Shown in pieces: positions 19,326 through 26,522 of a stretch of 64,000 nt of DNA. The notes beneath the pieces were generated by a model. That model was not told where the DNA came from, did no database searches, and worked only from the letters and a program-made list of their open reading frames with translations. The translations under genes and the position numbers were made by a program. How positions within the stretch are numbered: the stretch's first letter is position 1; every line of letters begins with the position of its first letter. The stretch comes from Bacteroidia bacterium (lineage in GTDB: Bacteria; Bacteroidota; Bacteroidia; Flavobacteriales; Flavobacteriaceae). The stretch lies in contig JAUICK010000007.1 of the NCBI GenBank assembly GCA_030427865.1, forward strand, positions 1-64,000. Direction: 5' to 3'.

Positions 19326-20225
19326 TTACTTCAACGTTTCTTTAAATCTTTTTAAATCTTCTTTAAAAGGTTTTGGAAGAAAACCTAATTCTGTTTTTGA
19401 CTTTGTTAGGTCGAAACCTGTTTTTGTTGGTCTTGCTGCCCTTTGATTTAAGGTTGATGTGGAAATGGGCTTAATTAAGTTTTTATTTAACTGAAAAACA
19501 TCTGCTATTTGTTGGGCTATTTTATAGATACTTAATAACTGGTTAGAAGAAATATTGTAAATACCTGTTGCTTTTTTATCTATAGAAATTTTACAAGCTA
19601 ATGCTAAATCTTCAACATAAGTTGGCATTCTAAATTGGTCATCTACAATTGTAATTTGCTTATTTTGTGCTAACATTGTTTTTACCCAAAGTACAATATT
19701 ACTTCTGCTCATATCAAATACTTTTCCATAAACCAAAATGGTTCTTAAAATTGTAAAATGAGTTTTTGAAGTTAATAAAACTTCTTCTGATTTTAGTTTC
19801 GACAATCCATAATAACTTAAAGGATTTGGAGCATCAGTTTCTTTATAATATCCTTTCTTTCCATCAAAAATAAAATCTGTAGAAATATGAATTAAATGCG
19901 CATTTATTTTATTAGAAACTTCTGCCAACCATTTTACAACATCTATATTTAAAACATCACACGCTTTTTTGTTGATTTCGCAATCATCAACTTGTGTCAT
20001 GGCTGCTGTGTTAATGATAAAATTTGGTTGTATTTCTAAGAGTATCTTTTTCAGTTTTTTTTCGTCAGTAATATCAATAGAGATGTAAGAAAAGTCTGAT
20101 CTTCCACTTCTATTTTTCCCTCTTGACAGTCCAAAAACTTGGTATTTTTCTTTTTCTAATAATAATAAATTTAATAAGGATTGCCCCAACAAACCGTTGC
20201 TACCTGTAATTGCTACTTTATTCAT
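19326..20225 (-). CDS. RmlD-like NAD(P)-dependent sugar-nucleotide reductase
   Basis: A 299-residue extended short-chain dehydrogenase. The nucleotide-binding motif GSNGLLGQSLL is at residues 8-18, followed by IDITDEKKLKKIL, the conserved IHISTDFIFDG, and the YGLSKLKSE active-site Tyr/Lys pair. dTDP-4-dehydrorhamnose reductases and related RmlD-fold proteins share these. No other dTDP-rhamnose gene is near, so the substrate is open. It lies between the potassium channel and AGCS genes, 50 and 86 bases away. Confidence 0.85.
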   Translation of the reverse strand: MNKVAITGSNGLLGQSLLNLLLLEKEKYQVFGLSRGKNRSGRSDFSYISIDITDEKKLKKILLEIQPNFIINTAAMTQVDDCEINKKACDVLNIDVVKWLAEVSNKINAHLIHISTDFIFDGKKGYYKETDAPNPLSYYGLSKLKSEEVLLTSKTHFTILRTILVYGKVFDMSRSNIVLWVKTMLAQNKQITIVDDQFRMPTYVEDLALACKISIDKKATGIYNISSNQLLSIYKIAQQIADVFQLNKNLIKPISTSTLNQRAARPTKTGFDLTKSKTELGFLPKPFKEDLKRFKETLK

Positions 20226-20275
20226 TTATCTTTATAATTGTTGAGATTGTTTTCCAGCGTAGAAAAGACAGTATA

Positions 20276-21274
20276 CTAAAATAATTCTCTAAGTTTAATT
20301 ATTTGTTCTGGTCTTCCTAAAACTATTAAATGAGAACCTTCAATTAATTTGCTATCTGCTTCTGGGTTTATGACATAATCTTTATCAGGGTTTCTAAAAC
20401 CAATTACAGTGCAACCTGTTTGCTTTCTTAAATCCAAATCTAAAATTGTCTTATTTAAATATTTTTTAGGCAAATCATTTACATCTATTTCTTCTAAATT
20501 GGCTGTTGTTTCTCCTTCTATAGTTAACCTATCTACAAACTCAATAACATCTGGCGTGGTTACTAAAGACGCCATATGATCGCCTCCTAATTTATCTGGC
20601 ATAATTACATTATCTGCGCCCGCAATTTTTAATTTACTGTAAGAAGATTCGTTAGATGCCCTACTAATTACTTTACAGTTTTTATTTAACTGACTTGCTG
20701 TTAAAACTACAAATAAGTTATCTGCATCTGAAGGTAAAGCTGTAATTAAATAAGAGGCTTTATTAATACCAGCTTTTAATAGCGTTTCATCTAAAGTAGC
20801 ATCGCCATTAATATTTAATAACTCTTCAGAATCTAACAACTCTGACATTTCTTTTTTATGCTCTACAACTACAAAATCTACATTATAGTTTTTTAATTTT
20901 AAAATTGCTTGTTTTCCATTTCTACCATAACCACAAACAATAGTATGCCCTTTTAAATTTGCTATTTGTTTTTCCACTTTTTTATGTTTAAAATGTTCAA
21001 ATAATCTACCACTTACTAAATATTCTGAAAAAGCTGAAATAGCATATCCAAAAACGGTAATACTTGTTAAAATTAAGAATATTGTAAACACTTTTTCTTC
21101 TGGTGAAAAAGGTCTTAATTCTCCAAAACCAACCGTGGTAACCGTAATTACGGTCATATATAGCGAATCTATAAAAGAATAATGCGAAAGCATCATATAC
21201 CCTAATGTTCCCATTGCCAAAATGGATCCCACTAAGAATAGTGTTTTATTAATTTTAGATTCTAATACTTTCAT
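20276..21274 (-). CDS. two-helix potassium channel with RCK/TrkA domains
   Basis: A 332-residue channel subunit. Two membrane helices flank a pore loop with the selectivity filter TVGFGE (VITVTTVGFGELRPFS). A Rossmann RCK/TrkA-N domain follows (TIVCGYGRNGKQAI, nucleotide-binding GxGxxG variant), then a TrkA-C domain at the end (DLDLRKQTGCTVIGFRNP...). It should gate K+ flow in response to nucleotide or ion binding. I start at ATG 21272-21274; an in-frame TTG one codon earlier immediately follows the PspC-like stop. It is cotranscribed with the PspC-like gene. Confidence 0.9.
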   Translation of the reverse strand: MKVLESKINKTLFLVGSILAMGTLGYMMLSHYSFIDSLYMTVITVTTVGFGELRPFSPEEKVFTIFLILTSITVFGYAISAFSEYLVSGRLFEHFKHKKVEKQIANLKGHTIVCGYGRNGKQAILKLKNYNVDFVVVEHKKEMSELLDSEELLNINGDATLDETLLKAGINKASYLITALPSDADNLFVVLTASQLNKNCKVISRASNESSYSKLKIAGADNVIMPDKLGGDHMASLVTTPDVIEFVDRLTIEGETTANLEEIDVNDLPKKYLNKTILDLDLRKQTGCTVIGFRNPDKDYVINPEADSKLIEGSHLIVLGRPEQIIKLRELF

Positions 21275-21277
21275 CAA

Positions 21278-21499
21278 TTATAAATCAAAAACAGAGCTTC
21301 TTTTAGTGTATAACTTATCTTTTAGTTTTAATAGAAATGCCAACGTTAAATAAAACCCAAAAGATAACCCAACAGTAAAAAAAGTTACATAAATAAAAAA
21401 TAAACGCACATTTAAAGCTCTCATACCTAACCTATCTGCTAATCTTGCCGAAACATGAAATCCGTTTCTCTCAAAAAAATGGCGAATACTATCTATCAT
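21278..21499 (-). CDS. PspC-like small membrane protein
   Basis: A 73-residue protein with the PspC-family pattern: an amphipathic start (IRHFFERNGFHVSARLADRL), GMRALNVRLFFIYVTF, then a membrane segment (FFTVGLSFGFYLTLAFLL). PspC proteins respond to envelope stress in some bacteria; here the function is inferred only from similarity. It ends 3 bases before the channel start, so the two are coupled. A 19-base inverted repeat lies directly upstream. Confidence 0.75.
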   Translation of the reverse strand: MIDSIRHFFERNGFHVSARLADRLGMRALNVRLFFIYVTFFTVGLSFGFYLTLAFLLKLKDKLYTKRSSVFDL

Positions 21500-21502
21500 C
21501 TT

Positions 21503-21521
21503 ATCTTAACTATATTAAGAT
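21503..21521. promoter_or_regulatory. inverted repeat upstream of the PspC-like gene
   Basis: ATCTTAA and TTAAGAT are perfect inverted 7-mers with a 5-base spacer. They sit 3-22 bases before the PspC-like ATG. The position suits an operator or a leader hairpin. Confidence 0.5.
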
Positions 21522-21641
21522 GCAAGATACTATTTTATCAATTGATTTCAATACTTAAACATTCAAATTTCTTTACTGCAAACTAAGAAAACCTTAACAT
21601 TTAAGAGATCGTTTATTATCTGTTTTTTAATTACTATTGAT

Positions 21642-21649
21642 TAACTTTG
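21642..21649 (+). promoter_or_regulatory. uvrA promoter -7 element
   Basis: TAACTTTG matches TAnnTTTG exactly. The expected start point near 21656 would give a leader of only about 19 bases before the TTG start. No LexA-type SOS box was recognised. Confidence 0.65.
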
Positions 21650-21674
21650 CGTTTTTCTGAAAAATTCACCTCAC

Positions 21675-24497
21675 TTGAAAGACCAAGAATACATTGAAGT
21701 TTACGGAGCAAGAGCCCATAATTTAAAGAATATTGATGTAAAAATTCCGCGCGAAAAATTAGTAGTAATTACTGGTTTAAGTGGAAGTGGAAAATCTTCT
21801 TTAGCTTTTGACACCATTTATGCTGAAGGTCAAAGGCGTTATATTGAAACATTTTCTGCCTATGCAAGGCAATTTTTAGGAGGACTAGAAAGACCTGATG
21901 TTGATAAAATTGATGGCCTTTCTCCTGTAATTTCAATAGAACAGAAAACCACCAATAAAAGTCCACGTTCTACTGTTGGAACCATTACAGAAATTTACGA
22001 TTTTTTAAGGCTCCTCTTCGCAAGAGCTGCAGATGCTTATTCTTATAACACTGGTGAAAAAATGGTGAGTTATTCTGATGAGCAAATCAGGCAACTTATT
22101 TTAAAAGATTTTGCCAATAAAAAAGTAGCCATTTTAGCACCTTTAATCAAATCTAGAAAAGGGCATTATCGTGAATTGTTTGAGCAAATTTCTAAGCAAG
22201 GTTTTGTACGAGTTCGTGTTAATGGAGAAATCAAAGAAATAGAAAAAGGAATGCGTTTAGATAGATATAAAACGCATGATATAGAAGTGGTTATTGACAG
22301 ATTAGTTGTAAATAAAACCGCTGAAAAACGTTTAGAAGAAACCATAAAAACGGCTTTATATTCAGGCAACAATATAATGATGGTAATTGATGTTGATGAT
22401 CATAATCCACGTTATTTTAGTCGTGAATTAATGTGCCCAACAACAGGAATTGCTTATCCAAATCCAGAGCCAAATACGTTTTCTTTTAACTCTCCAAAAG
22501 GAGCTTGTAATTCTTGTAATGGCTTAGGAATTACAAATGAAATCAATCTTAAAAAAGTAATTCCAGACGCTTCTGTTTCTATAAAAAATGGCGGAATTAT
22601 CCCTTTAGGTGAGCAAAAAAATAGCTGGATTTTTAAGCAATTACAAAATATTGCAGAGCGTTACAAATTTAAACTAACAGACGCCATAAAAGACATTCCA
22701 AAAGAAGCTTTAGACATCATTTTAAATGGTGGCAATGAATCTTTTGAGATACAATCTAAAACAGTTGGAGTTACCAGAAATTATAAAATTGATTTTGAAG
22801 GAATTGTAGCCTTTATCAACAGTCAATACAACAATGCAGAAAGTACTTCTATAAAACGATGGGCAAAAGGTTTTATGGATGAAGTTTCTTGTGCTACTTG
22901 CTCTGGAAAACGTCTTAAAAAAGAAGCACTTCACTTTAAAATTACAGATAAAAACATCAGTGATTTAGCTCAAATGGATGTAACTGAATTGGCTGCTTGG
23001 TTTAAAAATATTGAAACAAATTTATCTGAAAAGCAACTTACAATTGCATCAGAAATATTAAAAGAAATTAGAACCAGAATTCAGTTTTTATTAGATGTTG
23101 GCTTAAATTATTTAACCTTAGACAGAACCTCTAAATCACTTTCTGGTGGAGAAGCACAAAGAATTCGTTTGGCAACCCAAATTGGCTCTCAATTGGTGGG
23201 AGTTTTATATATTTTAGATGAACCCAGTATTGGTTTACATCAAAGAGATAATCAAAAACTGATAGATTCTTTACTTAAATTACGCGATGTTGGTAATTCT
23301 GTTTTAGTGGTTGAACATGACAAAGACATGATGGAACATGCAGATTTTGTTTTTGATATTGGACCTGGAGCAGGAAGACATGGAGGAGAAATTGTAAGTG
23401 CAGGAACTTTTAAAGAATTAAAAAAACATAAAACGCTTACTTCAGATTATTTAACTGGTAGAAAAGAAATTGCAGTTCCTAAAAAAAGACGAGTAGGAAA
23501 TGGAAAAACCATTAAACTAAAAGGTGCTTCTGGCAACAACTTAAAAAATGTTTCGGTTGAATTTCCTTTAGGAAAAATGATTTGTGTAACTGGTGTTTCT
23601 GGAAGTGGAAAATCAACACTAATCAACGAGACTTTATACCCAATTTTAAACGCTCATATTTACAGAGGAGTTAAAAAACCAATGCCTTATAAAAAGATTG
23701 AGGGCTTAGAACATGTAGATAAAGTTATTGATATAGACCAATCTCCAATTGGTAGAACTCCACGTTCTAACCCAGCAACCTACACCAAAACTTTTGATGA
23801 AATTAGAAGTTTATTTGCCAAAACTCCAGAAGCTGCAATTCGTGGTTACAAACCTGGGAGATTTTCTTTTAATGTAAAAGGAGGACGTTGTGAAACTTGT
23901 CAAGGAGGAGGAGTTCGTGTGATAGAAATGAATTTTTTACCTGATGTTCATGTAGAATGTGAAACCTGTCAAGGAAAACGTTTTAATAGAGAAACTTTAG
24001 AAATTCGTTACAAAGGAAAATCCATTTCTGACGTTTTAAATATGACTATTGAAGATGCTACAAACTTCTTTGAAAACATCCCAAAAATCTATAGAAAACT
24101 AAAAACCATTAAAGATGTTGGTTTAGGCTATATTACTTTAGGGCAGCAATCTACTACACTTTCTGGTGGAGAAGCGCAAAGAATAAAATTAGCTTCAGAA
24201 CTCTCTAAAAGAGATACAGGAAATACGTTTTATATTTTAGATGAACCCACTACTGGCTTGCATTTTGAAGACATTAGAGTGTTAATGGATGTATTAAACA
24301 AATTGGCAGACAAAGGTAACACTGTTTTAATTATAGAACATAATTTAGATGTTGTAAAACTCGCAGATTACATTATTGATGTTGGTATGGAAGGTGGAAA
24401 AAAAGGTGGAAAAATTTTAACCACAGGAACACCTGAGCAAGTTGCAAAACATAAAACAAGCTACACTGCTAAGTTTTTAAAAAAAGAACTATTTTAG
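21675..24497 (+). CDS. uvrA: excinuclease ABC subunit A
   Basis: UvrA, 940 residues, the damage-recognition ATPase of nucleotide excision repair. Walker A motifs are GLSGSGKSSL near residue 34 and GVSGSGKSTL near 640. Signature motifs SLSGGEAQRI lie near 489 and TLSGGEAQRI near 830. Zinc-finger cysteines are CNSCNGLG and the pair CETCQGGG/CETCQGK. The start codon is TTG at 21675 (MKDQEYIEVYGARAHNLKNI), because the next Met is far inside the conserved region. A LOG-family gene follows after 41 bases. Confidence 0.98.
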   Translation: MKDQEYIEVYGARAHNLKNIDVKIPREKLVVITGLSGSGKSSLAFDTIYAEGQRRYIETFSAYARQFLGGLERPDVDKIDGLSPVISIEQKTTNKSPRSTVGTITEIYDFLRLLFARAADAYSYNTGEKMVSYSDEQIRQLILKDFANKKVAILAPLIKSRKGHYRELFEQISKQGFVRVRVNGEIKEIEKGMRLDRYKTHDIEVVIDRLVVNKTAEKRLEETIKTALYSGNNIMMVIDVDDHNPRYFSRELMCPTTGIAYPNPEPNTFSFNSPKGACNSCNGLGITNEINLKKVIPDASVSIKNGGIIPLGEQKNSWIFKQLQNIAERYKFKLTDAIKDIPKEALDIILNGGNESFEIQSKTVGVTRNYKIDFEGIVAFINSQYNNAESTSIKRWAKGFMDEVSCATCSGKRLKKEALHFKITDKNISDLAQMDVTELAAWFKNIETNLSEKQLTIASEILKEIRTRIQFLLDVGLNYLTLDRTSKSLSGGEAQRIRLATQIGSQLVGVLYILDEPSIGLHQRDNQKLIDSLLKLRDVGNSVLVVEHDKDMMEHADFVFDIGPGAGRHGGEIVSAGTFKELKKHKTLTSDYLTGRKEIAVPKKRRVGNGKTIKLKGASGNNLKNVSVEFPLGKMICVTGVSGSGKSTLINETLYPILNAHIYRGVKKPMPYKKIEGLEHVDKVIDIDQSPIGRTPRSNPATYTKTFDEIRSLFAKTPEAAIRGYKPGRFSFNVKGGRCETCQGGGVRVIEMNFLPDVHVECETCQGKRFNRETLEIRYKGKSISDVLNMTIEDATNFFENIPKIYRKLKTIKDVGLGYITLGQQSTTLSGGEAQRIKLASELSKRDTGNTFYILDEPTTGLHFEDIRVLMDVLNKLADKGNTVLIIEHNLDVVKLADYIIDVGMEGGKKGGKILTTGTPEQVAKHKTSYTAKFLKKELF

Positions 24498-24538
24498 CAG
24501 GCTGATTTTTTTTGAAAAAACTTTAAATTTTACAGATT

Positions 24539-25246
24539 ATGACAAATGACGACAGAAAAATAAAAGAAAAACTACAACCAAAAACCTGGAACGAAATAAA
24601 AACTAACGATTCTTGGGCTATTTTTAAAATCATGGCAGAATTTGTAGATGGTTACGAACGTTTGAGTAAAATTGGTCCTTGTGTATCTATTTTTGGTTCA
24701 GCAAGAACAAAACCAGATCATCCATACTACAAATTAGCAGAAGAAGTTGCTTTTAAGTTAACTCAAAATGGTTATGGGGTAATTACTGGTGGTGGGCCAG
24801 GAATTATGGAAGCTGGTAATAAAGGAGCACATAGAGGAAAAGGAACTTCTGTTGGACTAAATATAGAACTTCCTTTTGAGCAACATGACAATCCTTGGAT
24901 TGACCCAGGAAAAAGCTTAGATTTCGATTACTTTTTTGTTCGTAAAGTAATGTTTGTAAAATATTCTCAAGGGTTTGTAGTTATGCCTGGTGGTTTTGGA
25001 ACAATGGATGAGTTATTTGAAGCTATAACTTTAATTCAAACTCATAAAATAGGGCGTTTTCCAATTGTATTGGTTGGAAAAAAATTCTGGGGAGGTTTAT
25101 TAGATTGGATTAAAAATACGCTTTTAGAAGAAGGAAATATCAGCGAAAAAGATTTAAACTTATTTAGGCTAGTTGATACTGCTGATGAGGCTATAGCACA
25201 CCTAAACAAATTCTATTCTAAATATCAATTAAAACCTAACTTTTAA
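24539..25246 (+). CDS. LOG-family (TIGR00730) Rossmann-fold protein
   Basis: A 235-residue member of the lysine-decarboxylase-like/LOG family. Motifs are VSIFGSARTKPDHPYY, VITGGGPGIMEAGNKGA and PGGFGTMDELFEA, the family's PGGxGTxxE nucleotide-binding site. Characterised LOG enzymes hydrolyse nucleotide 5'-monophosphates at the N-glycosidic bond; the substrate here is unknown. It sits between uvrA and a secreted nuclease gene, with only one base before the latter, so the three are probably cotranscribed. Confidence 0.88.
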   Translation: MTNDDRKIKEKLQPKTWNEIKTNDSWAIFKIMAEFVDGYERLSKIGPCVSIFGSARTKPDHPYYKLAEEVAFKLTQNGYGVITGGGPGIMEAGNKGAHRGKGTSVGLNIELPFEQHDNPWIDPGKSLDFDYFFVRKVMFVKYSQGFVVMPGGFGTMDELFEAITLIQTHKIGRFPIVLVGKKFWGGLLDWIKNTLLEEGNISEKDLNLFRLVDTADEAIAHLNKFYSKYQLKPNF

Positions 25247-25247
25247 A

Positions 25248-26522
25248 ATGCTTTTAAAAAAAGTTTTACTTCTTTTTTTATGTTTTTGGTATGCCTCAAT
25301 ATTAGGACAAACCAATATAAAAGCAATGTTTTACAATACCTTAAATTATAATTCAGATACAGAAAGCCAGAACAGAACTCCGCATTTAAAAACCATTTTA
25401 GAATCTGTACAACCCGATTTGTTTATGATTTGCGAAATGAAAAATGAAATAGCTTCTAATTACATGTTTAACAACGCTATTTTACCTTACAATTCTAATT
25501 TTAACAAAGCACCATTTAAATATAGCCAATCGCCAGCAACAAGTTTACTACAAATGGTGTACTACAATTCTAAAAAGTTAATTTTAGAATCTACAACTGT
25601 AATTCCTACTGGAATTAGAGATATTAATCATTATACATTTAAAATAAACACAGAAAATGTAAATACAAACCCAATAAGAATTGAAGTTTTTGTAACACAT
25701 TTAAAAGCTTCGAGAGGAAGCGAAAACAGACAAAAAAGATTAAATTCTGTAGAAAGTTTTGTTAGAGAATTAGACAGGTTACCAGCAAACAGCAATGTTA
25801 TTTTTGCTGGCGACTTTAATTTTTACACCAGCAACGAAGAAGGCTTTGTTAAATTAATAGATACCTCAAATGTTATTAAAATAGTAGACCCTATTAATAG
25901 GCTTTGCCCTGAATTTCCCAATGACGGTAAAGATTATTACGATGCAGATTATGATGCCACTTATTTTTGGAACAATAGTTCTTTTAGTGATATTCATTCT
26001 CAATCTACTCGTACTTCTGCCTTAAGTGATGGTGCTGGTGGTGGTATGGACGATCGTTTTGATTTTATCATGATTTCAGAAAATTTAAAAAACAATTCAA
26101 CTCTTTTTTATAAAAACGGATCTTACAAAACCATAGGAAACAATTCTAATTGCTACAATTCTTTTGTAAGCAGCGCTACATGTACTGGCAACTATTCTCA
26201 AACTCTTAGAAACGCTCTATATCAATTTAGCGATCATCTTCCAATCGCTTTAGAGATTGAAACTCCAGAAAATACCTTATCAACAAGTAATTACAGAGCT
26301 ATTGCTTTTACAAACTCTAATATTGTTACAGATAATTTATCTATTAAAATACCAAGTAACATAAAATATATTGTTATCTTAAATCAATTAGGACAGATTG
26401 TAAAAAAAATATCTACTTTTAACAATCAAACTAAAATGATTATCGATTTATCCTTCTTATCTAAAGGGGTTTATTATATTAGAGCCGATTCTCATCAATC
26501 AAAAAAAGTTATAAAAATTTAA
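25248..26522 (+). CDS. secreted endonuclease/exonuclease/phosphatase-fold protein with T9SS sorting signal
   Basis: A 424-residue protein. A signal peptide (LLKKVLLLFLCFWYASILGQ) is followed by an endonuclease/exonuclease/phosphatase domain with ICEMKNE (metal-binding Glu), GDFNFY (Asp/Asn) and SDHLPIALEI (terminal Asp-His). The last 75 residues form a type IX secretion C-terminal domain ending KGVYYIRADSHQSKKVIKI. It is therefore predicted to be exported through T9SS and released or anchored at the surface, perhaps as a Mg2+-dependent nuclease. Its stop is directly followed by the next gene's TTG start. Confidence 0.85.
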   Translation: MLLKKVLLLFLCFWYASILGQTNIKAMFYNTLNYNSDTESQNRTPHLKTILESVQPDLFMICEMKNEIASNYMFNNAILPYNSNFNKAPFKYSQSPATSLLQMVYYNSKKLILESTTVIPTGIRDINHYTFKINTENVNTNPIRIEVFVTHLKASRGSENRQKRLNSVESFVRELDRLPANSNVIFAGDFNFYTSNEEGFVKLIDTSNVIKIVDPINRLCPEFPNDGKDYYDADYDATYFWNNSSFSDIHSQSTRTSALSDGAGGGMDDRFDFIMISENLKNNSTLFYKNGSYKTIGNNSNCYNSFVSSATCTGNYSQTLRNALYQFSDHLPIALEIETPENTLSTSNYRAIAFTNSNIVTDNLSIKIPSNIKYIVILNQLGQIVKKISTFNNQTKMIIDLSFLSKGVYYIRADSHQSKKVIKI

